Positions 27,099 to 35,251 of a stretch of 60,941 nt of DNA are shown here, in pieces. How positions within the stretch are numbered: the stretch's first letter is position 1; each line of letters starts with the position of its first letter. The notes beneath the pieces are model-generated. The model ran no database searches and was not told where the DNA came from. It worked only from the letters and a program-made list of their open reading frames with translations. The position numbers and the translations under genes were made by a program. This stretch comes from an uncultured Chloroflexus sp. (lineage in GTDB: Bacteria > Chloroflexota > Chloroflexia > Chloroflexales > Chloroflexaceae), in contig NZ_CALFBQ010000046.1 in NCBI RefSeq assembly GCF_937951745.1, positions 1-60,941 of the forward strand, given 5' to 3'.

Positions 27099-27175
27099 GG
27101 GCAGAGCGCCGCTCTGCCCTCATCTCATTGCTTAAAACCATCCCCCCGTATGGGCACAGCGCCGCTGTGCCCATA
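27099..27175. repeat. Two related GC hairpins after reductase gene
   Basis: GGGCAGAGC-GCC-GCTCTGCCC (27099-27119) and TATGGGCACAGC-GCC-GCTGTGCCCATA (27149-27175) are perfect 9-bp and 12-bp stems sharing the centre AGC-GCC-GCT. They could terminate the reductase transcript, but the shared core suggests a dispersed intergenic repeat family. Confidence 0.65.
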
Positions 27176-27298
27176 GCCCCTCTGAGAAACAAATCACAAC
27201 CCAACTTTACCTGCCTTGCGCTTGTTTCACCAAGTTGCAGCGGCTACACTAACTCCATGGTTGCGCGAAGAGGCACAATCAACGCAAAGGAGTGCGCA

Positions 27299-28480
27299 AT
27301 GACGACGCTCGAACAAATGCAAACCGGCGTTGGTGTTCTGAGTCCGGCTGAGCTGTATGCTGAGCTGCTGGCCGAACAACCACTGTTCATTCTCGATGTG
27401 CGCAATGAGGTCGAGTTTGCGCGCAATCGGGTGCGCGGTCGCCAGCCTATTCCGACGCTCAACATTCCCTACTTTGAGTTTATCGAGGACGAAGAGAGTG
27501 CAATTGCCCGTGTGCCGTCCGATCAGTTGATTACGGTCATCTGCGCTAAGGAAGGCTCCTCGCAATACGTTGCTGAACTGCTAGCTGAACACGGCATGAA
27601 TGCCCGCTACCTGATCGGTGGCTTCCGCGCTTGGCTCGATTTTCATGCCATTCACGAACTGGTGAACGCTAGTTGGGGGAAGATCGTGCAGATCACGCGC
27701 CCCGCTCGCGGTGATCTGAGCTACGTGATCATCAGCGCTGGTGAAGCGGCAGTCATCGATCCCGGTCTCCATATCCATCTCTACCAAGAAGTGGCAGCGG
27801 CAGCGCAAGCCGATGTGACGCGCGTGCTGCTCACCCAGCTCTCGGCTGGAAAGTTGTCCGGCGGAGCGCTGCTCGCCAATACGCGCCATACCTTGCTCTA
27901 TCTGCATCCGTATGATGCATTGCATCCGCGCACCCTGCTGCCGGCTCATTTTGACTACATGCCGTTGCTTGGCGGTGAGCGACTGCCGGTTGGCCATCTG
28001 CTGATCGAAGCGCACTGGTTCCCCGGCCACACCCCCGGCCACCTCGTGTACCGCGTGATCTCGCCGGCTGGCGATCGGTTCCTGTTGACCGGCGATGCCC
28101 TGCTGCTGGCCGGTTGCGGTCGCACCGATCTGGGTGGTCATCCAGCAGCGTGGACTGACCTCCTCTTCCGCAGTCTGCACACTACGTTACCTGCACTGAT
28201 CACCGATGAGACCTTGATTATGCCCTCTTCAAGCATAGGCTTGGCCGAAGCATGCGCTGATGGCATCGTCGCCGCGCTGTTTGCGAGCATCCGGGCAACG
28301 AATCCGGCGTTGCGGGCTAGCACTCCTGCCGAGCTGCTGCCGCTGGTTCAAGGCAAATCAACCGATTTGCCTGTCGCAATTGACACCATGTTGTACGCGA
28401 ATCTCGGTTTGCGGCAGCTCAATGACGACGAGATTCATGAATTGGAAACCGAACCGTCGCATTGCGTTTTGGCGCGGTGA
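27299..28480 (+). CDS. Rhodanese / metallo-beta-lactamase-fold fusion
   Basis: About 393 aa. N-terminal rhodanese domain (about 15-115) with Cys near 82 in VICAKEGSS. Then a beta-lactamase-fold domain (about 125-300) as in persulfide dioxygenase-like proteins, but in the order rhodanese first. The HxHxDH zinc motif is replaced by TQLSAGKLSGG, while the later GHTPGH and GDALLL elements remain. Metal binding is therefore doubtful, and this half may be structural or have lost catalysis. The start at 27299 has AAAGGAG 6 nt upstream. A sulfur-transfer or sulfide-related role is inferred from the rhodanese half. Confidence 0.75.
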   Translation: MTTLEQMQTGVGVLSPAELYAELLAEQPLFILDVRNEVEFARNRVRGRQPIPTLNIPYFEFIEDEESAIARVPSDQLITVICAKEGSSQYVAELLAEHGMNARYLIGGFRAWLDFHAIHELVNASWGKIVQITRPARGDLSYVIISAGEAAVIDPGLHIHLYQEVAAAAQADVTRVLLTQLSAGKLSGGALLANTRHTLLYLHPYDALHPRTLLPAHFDYMPLLGGERLPVGHLLIEAHWFPGHTPGHLVYRVISPAGDRFLLTGDALLLAGCGRTDLGGHPAAWTDLLFRSLHTTLPALITDETLIMPSSSIGLAEACADGIVAALFASIRATNPALRASTPAELLPLVQGKSTDLPVAIDTMLYANLGLRQLNDDEIHELETEPSHCVLAR

Positions 28481-28532
28481 ATGGAGGTTCGTTTCATTCA
28501 CCATCAGGGCGGGGTAGTTGTGCCAATGCCTG

Positions 28533-28561
28533 TTGTACGATTGCCACAGATCAGCTATACT
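28533..28561 (+). promoter_or_regulatory. Predicted bioY promoter
   Basis: TTGTAC (28533-28538), 17 nt, TATACT (28556-28561), 42 nt upstream of the bioY start. No BirA-type palindrome was recognised. Confidence 0.6.
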
Positions 28562-28603
28562 CTACTTCACTGAGTGGACTAGCTTTCATGTGGCGGAGGT
28601 GTC

Positions 28604-29215
28604 ATGAATCGGACATTGACCACAACCGAGACGCTGGCGCAGGCAGTCTTGCCGCGCCGAGGATGGCTGGCCTATCCGTTAGTTGCCGACACGTTATTAG
28701 TGGTGTTAGGCAGTCTATTTGTGGCGCTTAGCGCGCAAATCCGCATTTCGCTGATGCCCTTCTCACCGGTGCCGATTACCGGGCAAACGTTGGGGGTATT
28801 GTTGGTTGGCAGTCTACTCGGCCCGCGCTTGGGTTTGGCGGCATTGCTGCTCTACCTGCTTGAAGGCGCGATCGGGTTGCCCTTCTTCGCTGGCGGCTCA
28901 GCCGGCTATACACACCTGTTCGGCGCAACTGGCGGCTATCTGATCTCGTTCCCGATCGCGGCGGCATTGACCGGCTGGCTGGCGGCGCGGGGTTGGGATC
29001 GCCGCTTCCTCACAACCGTTGCTTCGATGGCGCTGGCGACGCTCGTCATTTATCTGATCGGCGCAACGTGGCTAGCGTTCTTTATCGGGCCGGTGAATGC
29101 GATCGTGAAAGGCGTCTTGCCCTTCCTGCTCGGTGATGCGATCAAGATCGCGCTGGCTGCGGTGGCGTTACCGGGTGGTTGGCAGGCGCTGAAGTGGTTC
29201 CGTGAGCGGCCTTAA
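28604..29215 (+). CDS. bioY: BioY biotin transporter S-component
   Basis: 203 aa with about six helices. Family marks: ALSAQIRISLMPFSPVPITGQTLGVLL near the N-terminus, YLLEGAIGLPFFAGG, and GGYLISFPIAA. BioY binds biotin in the membrane and works alone or with ECF energy modules; none are encoded nearby. GGAGG lies just before the ATG. Followed by a tandem repeat region. Confidence 0.92.
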   Translation: MNRTLTTTETLAQAVLPRRGWLAYPLVADTLLVVLGSLFVALSAQIRISLMPFSPVPITGQTLGVLLVGSLLGPRLGLAALLLYLLEGAIGLPFFAGGSAGYTHLFGATGGYLISFPIAAALTGWLAARGWDRRFLTTVASMALATLVIYLIGATWLAFFIGPVNAIVKGVLPFLLGDAIKIALAAVALPGGWQALKWFRERP

Positions 29216-29256
29216 GTATTAATTTCGTTGATACTACCCTTGTCATCATAAAGTCT

Positions 29257-29418
29257 GGGGCGGGCCTCGTGCCGCTGTTGGGGCGGGCCTCGTGCCCGGC
29301 CCGTCGCGGGTTGGGGCGGGCCTCGTGCCGCTGTTGGGGCGGGCCTCGTGCCGCTGTTGGGGCGGGCCTCGTGCCCGGCCCGTCGCGGGTTGGGGCGGGC
29401 CGTGTGCCTAGCCCGTCC
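29257..29418. repeat. GC-rich tandem repeat array (23- and 33-nt units)
   Basis: Six units all begin GGGGCGGGCC. The order is A-B-A-A-B plus a diverged shortened unit. A is 23 nt and ends in CGTGCCGCTGTT; B is 33 nt and has CCCGGCCCGTCGCGGGTT. Unit starts: 29257, 29280, 29313, 29336, 29359, 29392. The B units add a self-complementary CCCG...CGGG piece. ORFs across it are composition artefacts. Confidence 0.85.
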
Positions 29419-29446
29419 ATCGCTGATCCGCCTAACCGCAGGACGT

Positions 29447-29755
29447 CTACAGCTCACCCTCTACTGGCACGCAACGGCTACACACCCGAAACGGGATGCC
29501 ATTCTCTCTAACGACTCGCACCTCATCACGCGCGCCGCAATAGCGACACACCGACAGATTCTCGATCTCATCAGCGCGCCACAACTGGGGAGTATGGCTC
29601 AACTCCATTGGTGTCTCAGTGGTGAGTACGTCGATCCGGACACAAACCGCTGCGGGAAAAATATCGGCGACACGAGCGGCTAGGTGGTAGTGGTACGAAT
29701 AGACTTCGTCGCCGATCATGATACCGTGTAAGCGGGGATGCGGTTGAATCTTCAT
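29447..29755 (-). CDS. Small unknown protein with zinc-ribbon-like end
   Basis: 102 aa. The N-terminal half has a HGIMIGDEVYSYHYHL phrase rich in Tyr and His. The C-terminal half has two CxxC pairs (VCRYCG and VCSRC) about 17 residues apart, as in a small zinc ribbon. It overlaps the upstream 83-aa gene by ATGA, so the two are made together. I do not recognise the family. A two-gene toxin-antitoxin layout is possible from size and coupling alone. Confidence 0.5.
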   Translation of the reverse strand: MKIQPHPRLHGIMIGDEVYSYHYHLAARVADIFPAAVCVRIDVLTTETPMELSHTPQLWRADEIENLSVCRYCGARDEVRVVRENGIPFRVCSRCVPVEGEL

Positions 29756-30003
29756 ACCTGTGCCAGCCGATCCATCAATTGCCGTAATTCAATCTCACTC
29801 AGCACGAATGGCTCATCATCAGCAAACATCAGCTCATCGAGCGCGTCGCGAATGATTGCTTCCTCGTCAAGCGGTACGATCAACTCACCCTGTTCAAGTT
29901 CGTAAAACCGGTCAAATGCCCACGCCGCCAATTGACTGCGCGAGATTCGTCCGGCCAAATGTTCGGCAATCGCCGCTACCAGATCATCGCAGGTGAGATC
30001 CAT
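29752..30003 (-). CDS. Small acidic unknown protein
   Basis: 83 aa, acidic, mostly helical, with phrases AGRISRSQLAAWAFDRF and SEIELRQLMDRL. No known domain is recognised. GGAAG precedes the ATG. It is the first of a two-gene unit with the CxxC-containing protein and could be its partner or antitoxin-like component, but nothing beyond the arrangement supports that. Confidence 0.5.
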   Translation of the reverse strand: MDLTCDDLVAAIAEHLAGRISRSQLAAWAFDRFYELEQGELIVPLDEEAIIRDALDELMFADDEPFVLSEIELRQLMDRLAQV

Positions 30004-30054
30004 AAAGCTGCTTCCAGTTGCGCATCTATCCTCATCTTGTCACGAGCTAGCCGC

Positions 30055-30567
30055 TTAGGCGAGAGCATCATCACAGTGAGCGCGAAACCCGCAGCCGCGA
30101 CAGCGGGCCGCTTCAGCGTGGTTGCGCGCGACATCATCGCAATCGAGCAGATCGCGCATTTCGACCAGCGTTGCTAACACCTCATCACGCACCGCAGCAG
30201 TGTACCGCAATTGAAACGTCTCATCGGCGTAGCGTAACAACCCATACGGTGGTGCGACGCCAGTTGTTTCCTCAATCAAGACCAAATAAGCCGCTAGTTG
30301 GATGAGATCTGACGGATACGGCTGCGCTACGCGCCGGTTCGGTTTCACTTCCACTGGAATCAGCGCCTGCCCCCGTTGCAGAATATAATCTGGTTTGCCG
30401 GTGAGACCAAGCCGAGCGCTGAAGAGCGGCCGTTCGAGATGGCGTTGGATGCCGGTATCAGAGCCTACCACCCGCGCCCATGGCAAACCGCTGCGCCGGC
30501 GCAACATCATCGCCAGCACTAACATCCCGACTGCGCACAGGATTAGCGCAATACCTAGCCACGCCAT
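30055..30567 (-). CDS. Cas4-like PD-(D/E)XK nuclease, C-terminal part with TM helix
   Basis: 170 aa. One N-terminal membrane helix (about 3-22) ending in RRR, then a RecB/Cas4-type nuclease core: LGLTGKPDYIL (Asp), VEVKPNRR (Glu-X-Lys), and QLAAYLVLIEE (Gln-x3-Tyr). Three cysteines lie near the end in RCRGCGFRAHC. Cas4 proteins hold a 4Fe-4S cluster with one Cys before and three after the nuclease core. The missing first Cys is in the separate 74-aa ORF just upstream, coupled by TGATG. Not linked to cas1/cas2 here, so a DNA repair or other non-CRISPR role is as likely. Confidence 0.7.
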   Translation of the reverse strand: MAWLGIALILCAVGMLVLAMMLRRRSGLPWARVVGSDTGIQRHLERPLFSARLGLTGKPDYILQRGQALIPVEVKPNRRVAQPYPSDLIQLAAYLVLIEETTGVAPPYGLLRYADETFQLRYTAAVRDEVLATLVEMRDLLDCDDVARNHAEAARCRGCGFRAHCDDALA

Positions 30568-30791
30568 CAGCTTGCCCAGATCACCAAGCCTATCCCGCCT
30601 ACGAACAGCCCTAACCCGATCCAGAGGAGGCGCTGGCTGGTGGCCACCAGCCGGCCGTGAAGGGCATGGCTAGCCGTCCCAGCGGTACGCCGTTCCGCGC
30701 CGTCCGGTTCTCGCCCGGCGACGCGGCGCAGCCACCATGCCCGCGCACAATAGTAATACTCGCCCAGTTCACTTGCCCGAATAATATCCAT
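30567..30791 (-). CDS. Cas4-like N-terminal part with TM helix
   Basis: 74 aa. It begins with IRASELGEYYYCARAWWLRR, the usual N-terminus of Cas4-like proteins including the first cluster cysteine. After GTASHALHGR it ends with a membrane helix (about 54-73). The stop overlaps the next start as TGATG, and its own start overlaps the site-2 protease stop in the same way. Either a real two-piece enzyme meeting through a membrane hairpin, or a frameshifted single protein with a two-helix insertion. The clean coupled junction favours the first but does not prove it. Confidence 0.6.
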   Translation of the reverse strand: MDIIRASELGEYYYCARAWWLRRVAGREPDGAERRTAGTASHALHGRLVATSQRLLWIGLGLFVGGIGLVIWAS

Positions 30792-31957
30792 CAGCGACCA
30801 AAGATCGGCGTACCCTGTACTGCGTTAATCACATCATTCACGGTTAGCAGCGCCATTAACCCCATTAGCGCCATAAAACCGAAGGCATGCACCAGCGCTT
30901 CTTTCTCTGGCGGCAGCTTCTTACCGCGCACCCACTCGATCAGCGCAAACAGAATATGGCTGCCGTCGAGTGCTGGAATAGGCAGCAAATTAAGGATAAA
31001 CAGGTTAAGGCTAAGCACCGCCGTGAGCGACCAAAATGAGATAAAGCCGTCAGGCTGGCGAATGACTTCGCCGGTGGCGCGGGCGATCCCCACCGGCCCT
31101 AGCGGTTCGCCGGCAGGTGGCGGCGTGGGGCTAAACAGGCCGGCAATCGCTGCCGGCAGATCGGCCAGCATCATAATCATCCGTCCGGTCAATTCGACGC
31201 TGTGCATAAACCCCGTGCCAATTGCCGCGATCGGGTTGATTGGCTGGTTAACCGTCTGCGCTCCATAGCTAAAGCCAAAGCCGGCGCTAAACTCGCGTCC
31301 GTCAGGCGCCATCCATGCACCCGGTGTCACTATCAACGTCACTTCGACACCGTCGCGCACCACGACTGCCTCAATTGCCGTACCTTTTCGACGCTGCGCA
31401 ACCTCACGCACGATGTTTTCATCGGTTACCGGCTGGTTATCGAGGCGCACCAACTCGTCACCGGCTTGAAAACCGGCTGCTGCTGCCGGCGTGTTAGGAA
31501 AGACATTGCTGATCAGCATTCGTCCCGTTGGCGTAGGTACCCCAACCGTTGCAAACAGAACAGTAAAAATGATGACGGCCAATACAAAATTCATCAGTGG
31601 GCCGGCCAGCATTACCGGAATCTTACGCCATGGTGGGGCGGCAGCAAGACTGCCGGCGCCATAGACCGCGTCCTTCTCGCCGTCCATCCCAGCAAAGCGC
31701 ACAAAACCGCCCAATGGCAACCAATTGAGCGTATACTTAATCCCGTTGCGCTCAAAGAGCACCAGTGCGCGGGGCGGGAAGCCAATCCCAAACTCCTCAA
31801 CTTTAATCCCCATGCGCAGGCCAACCCAGAGGTGCCCCAATTCGTGGACGAACACCAGCAGGCTGAGCATGAGAAGGAAGACGATGACAGTTAATAATGG
31901 GTCAAAAATTCCAGTTGCAACTTGTTGCCAGATGTTGTTGAGTGTTGATGCGAGCAT
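30791..31957 (-). CDS. rseP: Site-2 intramembrane metalloprotease (RseP/M50)
   Basis: About 388 aa. Zinc motif HELGH at 38-42 in the first core helix, a central PDZ-like domain with FQAGDELVRLDNQPV, and NLLPIPALDGSH near the C-terminus, a variant of the NxxPxPxLDGG element. It cleaves membrane-bound substrates such as anti-sigma factors. The start at 31957 with GGAG 6 nt upstream is preferred over the long ORF start at 32080. Coupled by TGATG to the Cas4-like pair. Confidence 0.88.
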   Translation of the reverse strand: MLASTLNNIWQQVATGIFDPLLTVIVFLLMLSLLVFVHELGHLWVGLRMGIKVEEFGIGFPPRALVLFERNGIKYTLNWLPLGGFVRFAGMDGEKDAVYGAGSLAAAPPWRKIPVMLAGPLMNFVLAVIIFTVLFATVGVPTPTGRMLISNVFPNTPAAAAGFQAGDELVRLDNQPVTDENIVREVAQRRKGTAIEAVVVRDGVEVTLIVTPGAWMAPDGREFSAGFGFSYGAQTVNQPINPIAAIGTGFMHSVELTGRMIMMLADLPAAIAGLFSPTPPPAGEPLGPVGIARATGEVIRQPDGFISFWSLTAVLSLNLFILNLLPIPALDGSHILFALIEWVRGKKLPPEKEALVHAFGFMALMGLMALLTVNDVINAVQGTPIFGR

Positions 31958-32080
31958 AATGCGCTCCAGCAGATAAGAGGAATAACGGCGACGAGCTAAT
32001 TGCCCGCCGCCGCTCGTATGCATGAGTAGTGTACCGGATCGATCTAGCCACGTCAAGAGAGTCGATGCATGAATTGGCAC

Positions 32081-33496
32081 TTACGGTCTGCGCTTGAGAT
32101 AGATATTCTCAAAACCTACGCTGAGCGTAACAGTTCCTCCAGAACTTGTTGGGGTAATCGAAGTACCATCACGGGTGTATGCAGCAATAAACGAGGTTGC
32201 TGGTAATGTGATCTGGCGGGAAGTTCCATCCATTGACCAGAGGACGTCCAGCACGAAACCATTGCCGCTGAAGCGATAGGCTTCAATATCTGTTCCATAA
32301 CCGGTAAATGATTGCGGCGGCACGCGCACTTCATTCAAGCGCTCAATCGCAGCCTTCATAGCTAAGAATGCAGGACGTGGTTGTTGGTTATCATCTAGTA
32401 GACCTGAACGTTGCCATCCCGGGCCTTCAAAGGTGTACCAAATATATGCTTCGACGCCCTCAGCAATTGCTCGCATCGCCGATCGAACAAGATGATTTGC
32501 CTTCGCCTGTTCAAATTGAAGAGCAGCACTGCATGCACCCAAACAGCGCAATCCAGTTTCGTTGAGAATGATAGGTTTGCTGATGCCATACCGCCGCATG
32601 ACATCGCGAAGGAAATTAATTTTGCCGACCGTCAAGCCACCTTTCCCTGACCATTTAGGTGACGCTTTGCTATCAAAATCAAAGGGACTGCTGGTAGGAT
32701 AGAAAACTGCGTAAGCGTGGAACGCTAAAATATCAAAGTATGGAGCGGCACCGGCACGCAGCGCACCCTCTAGAAAGTTGAATGGCTTGTCAGGAGGATC
32801 ACCTATTTGGTTAGCCGGGCGATCTAGTAACAACCCACCAAAAATGATCTTTGCCCCCGGATCAGCAGCCCGAATCGCCGGAGTTACGGTGGCTAACATG
32901 CGACCGTAACGTTCACCACCATAGTATTCATCATTACTATCACCCCAACAACCAAAAGGCACATCATCAGAAACCAAATTAGCGTCTACATCCGGTTCAT
33001 TGCCCAATTCCCAGTAGCGCACATAATAGGGATGTTGACTATACTTGGCAACGACCGCGCGCACAAATGCCGCAAATTCATCATGGTATTCATCGAGAAT
33101 GGCTGCACAAATTTTGCTGCTACCGGTCGCCCACGACGGGTGATCGTCAACAATGGCCATCACTTGCAGGCCAAGGGCATTAGCCGCCAGCACTTCTTGT
33201 TCAAACCGCTGAAAGCTAGGGGCGCTCCAGTTGATTGGACTCGTTGCTGTGGGTTGCGCTTCGCGCCAGCTTAAGGTATTCAGCCGCACCCAGTGTGCGC
33301 CTAAATTTGTGGCTTGGGATTGAACGGTATTGGTATACAACGAACCGGAGCTAGGTTCGATACCAAAGGGACGAATATTATTTGATGAAACGATCGGTAT
33401 GTAGACTGTAGTTGTTCCAGCCGGTTGCTGCGCTGCAGCTGGTAAGTTGCCAACAACACTAAGCATGAGTAGTACGATGATAATGTAGTGTTTCAT
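32081..33496 (-). CDS. Secreted clan GH-A glycoside hydrolase
   Basis: 471 aa. Cleavable signal peptide (about 1-22), a Thr/Val linker, then a TIM-barrel domain. Acid/base Glu near 167 in YWELGNEPD and nucleophile Glu near 313 in ILNETGLRC, the spacing of GH5/GH39-like enzymes. The last ~90 residues form a beta-rich domain. The substrate is unknown. GGAGGTACT lies before the ATG. An IS end lies about 60 nt upstream, so its promoter may have been changed by the insertion. Confidence 0.8.
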   Translation of the reverse strand: MKHYIIIVLLMLSVVGNLPAAAQQPAGTTTVYIPIVSSNNIRPFGIEPSSGSLYTNTVQSQATNLGAHWVRLNTLSWREAQPTATSPINWSAPSFQRFEQEVLAANALGLQVMAIVDDHPSWATGSSKICAAILDEYHDEFAAFVRAVVAKYSQHPYYVRYWELGNEPDVDANLVSDDVPFGCWGDSNDEYYGGERYGRMLATVTPAIRAADPGAKIIFGGLLLDRPANQIGDPPDKPFNFLEGALRAGAAPYFDILAFHAYAVFYPTSSPFDFDSKASPKWSGKGGLTVGKINFLRDVMRRYGISKPIILNETGLRCLGACSAALQFEQAKANHLVRSAMRAIAEGVEAYIWYTFEGPGWQRSGLLDDNQQPRPAFLAMKAAIERLNEVRVPPQSFTGYGTDIEAYRFSGNGFVLDVLWSMDGTSRQITLPATSFIAAYTRDGTSITPTSSGGTVTLSVGFENIYLKRRP

Positions 33497-33557
33497 AGTA
33501 CCTCCATTGTTCTGTATCCATAGAACTAAGACTATATTTACTCCCGTTACGCAGCTA

Positions 33558-34422
33558 GAGCCTGTTATGTACTTTCGAGCATAACGGTCATGAACCGCTT
33601 TAGCACGAGCATCGCAAAGGCCAGCACATGCACTCCCGCCAAGGTCTCCAGCAACCGCTCATCATCGCGTGCCAGCCGGCGAACGCGTGCCATCCACGCG
33701 AAGCCTTGCTCAACGACCCAGCGGCGCGGCAGCAGCACGAGGCCGCGGTTGGCTTCCGCCAGTGTAACGACCTCCAGCCAGATGCCGTGGGCGTAGGCGT
33801 CGGCCGCTGGTTATTCCCCCGTATCGCCCTAGTCGACGAACGCCGCGTCGACAGACTCGCCGGTGACGGCTTGGACCTGTTCCGCCACTGCGGCGACCGG
33901 CGCGCGTTCCGGTTCGTTGGCGGGTGTGACGACCACGGCCAGCACCTAGTCCACGGATCACTCGCCACGGGGACTTTGCTGCCCTTGCGGCGTTGATGCT
34001 CGTCATCGCCAGCGCGCGCGCCGCGTTCCGGGGTCGATTGCGTGGTGCGCGCGTCAACGATCACCGCGCGGCGCAGGCACGCGCCCTTCGATGTCACGCA
34101 CCAGCGCGTGCCGATCATGGACGAGCGTCTCAACGACCCCGGCCTTCAGTAGAGACGTTTCATTGCAACGTCTCTACTGCGAGACGGTAACCACGGCGGC
34201 AGATCGTTGGGCATCATGCGCCAAGGCGCTCCCGTGCGGACGATCCGGCGCAATCCGTTAAAGACCTCGCGCAGCGAGTGGTCGCGCTGCGGGGTGTCTT
34301 CGGTCATGAAAGTCAGGGAGGGAGCGACGAAGGCCCACTCCTCGTCGCTCACATCGCCTAGATAGGGTCGACGTGTCATACTGAAATCATACAAGTTTAT
34401 CTCTGAAGTGCATAACAGGCTC
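33558..34422 (-). mobile_element. Decayed IS5-family insertion sequence
   Basis: About 865 nt with perfect inverted ends (GAGCCTGTTATG at left, CATAACAGGCTC at right), flanked by TA on both sides, giving a 2-bp target duplication inside CTAG and pointing to an IS427-like group. The transposase reads leftward: VSDEEWAFVAPSL and VRTGAPWRMMPNDLPPW at the N-terminus, then GARAGDDEHQRRKGSKV, and a C-terminus with LLPRRWVVEQGFAWMARVRRLARD. It has several frameshifts, at least two in-frame stops in the second half and a palindrome at 34147-34179, so it cannot make transposase. Intact ends could still be moved in trans. Confidence 0.85.
34147..34179. repeat. Palindromic mini-element inside IS transposase
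   Basis: CAGTAGAGACGTT and AACGTCTCTACTG, perfect 13-bp arms around a 7-nt loop (TCATTGC on the plus strand). The transposase frame is normal up to NDLPPW and recovers after the palindrome with KAGVVETLVHD, so it looks inserted. It resembles the abundant GTAGAGACGTT palindromes of cyanobacterial genomes. Confidence 0.7.
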
Positions 34423-35251
34423 TAGTTGAACGGGATTGCGTTCCTGCAACTTGGCATCAGCGGCACGAATGGCACGAAGATACGGTTTGGACTTGCGGGC
34501 AACGTGATTGAGATGGGTGTTGCCGTTGAGCAGTTCGCGTTGATATATCCACTCAAGGCCGCAAAGCAATGGGTGTGGGCTGGGTCATCACGGGGTGCGT
34601 GGGCGATGTGCCCGGTGAAGCGGTCGGTTTCAGCGACCGGTGACCGGATTGCCCAGTCCATCGGGTGTGAGCAATCGCGGCGATCCCGTGACTGTCCAAG
34701 GTGGTAATGCTGGTGACCAGATCGTGGATGCCGATCGAACCATCTTCGTTGGTGAAGACTGGTGTGATGAGCAGGAGCAGTCCTCCCACACTGTCCAGAA
34801 CGATGGTGACTGGGTGCATCGGTTCCAGTTCCAGCGCGTCCCGCGCCGGTACCGTCCCTGCTGCTTGGCTGCCGCACGCAGCGCCCCTTGGCGGGTGCCT
34901 GTAAGCGGCATAACGAACTCCTGCTTGCGGGTGCGAATGCCAACATGCGTGTTCTTGGCGGCAGTAACCCAGAGGTCATGGATCCTATCTCTGAATGGCA
35001 TCCGGTTTTTTCGGCTTGTGCTAGGAAGTCGCGATCTATCTTAGTTGCTTGGTTGGGTTTGCGCGACGCTTGTCCGTCCCTTCCTTCAGGTCAAGGGAGC
35101 GTTTGGTGTTGCGAATCGGTTCTAATCCGACAGGCCGTGCAATGCTGGGGCGGTGCGACCCACCAGTGGCACAGAGTCACAGGAACTATGTCACCCTGAG
35201 TATATCAAATACGAACTACAAAATCAAGATCCATCTTCCCCTTTGACCGCT
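34423..35251 (-). pseudogene. Decayed gene region truncated by the IS
   Basis: No intact gene. Minus-strand fragments in different frames (about 35000-34800, 34820-34650, 34570-34423) look protein-like, the last ending in RAIRAADAKLQERNPVQL right at the IS edge. Removing the IS and one TA restores Ala-Ala-stop, so the element sits in the last codons of this former gene. No family recognised. Confidence 0.4.

Noticed and set aside
29142-29511. ORFs with Arg/Pro/Gly/Ala repeats after bioY
   Set aside because: They are translations of the GC tandem repeat, with no ribosome site.
33600-34190. Plus-strand ORFs inside the IS
   Set aside because: The recognisable transposase phrases are all on the minus strand; plus-strand ORFs are shadows.
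33558-34422. Programmed frameshift in the IS5-type transposase
   Set aside because: Some IS5-group elements use one, but here there are several shifts, in-frame stops and a palindrome, so decay explains it better.
34426-35199. Plus-strand ORFs next to the IS
   Set aside because: No domain or ribosome site; the minus strand is slightly more protein-like but also broken.
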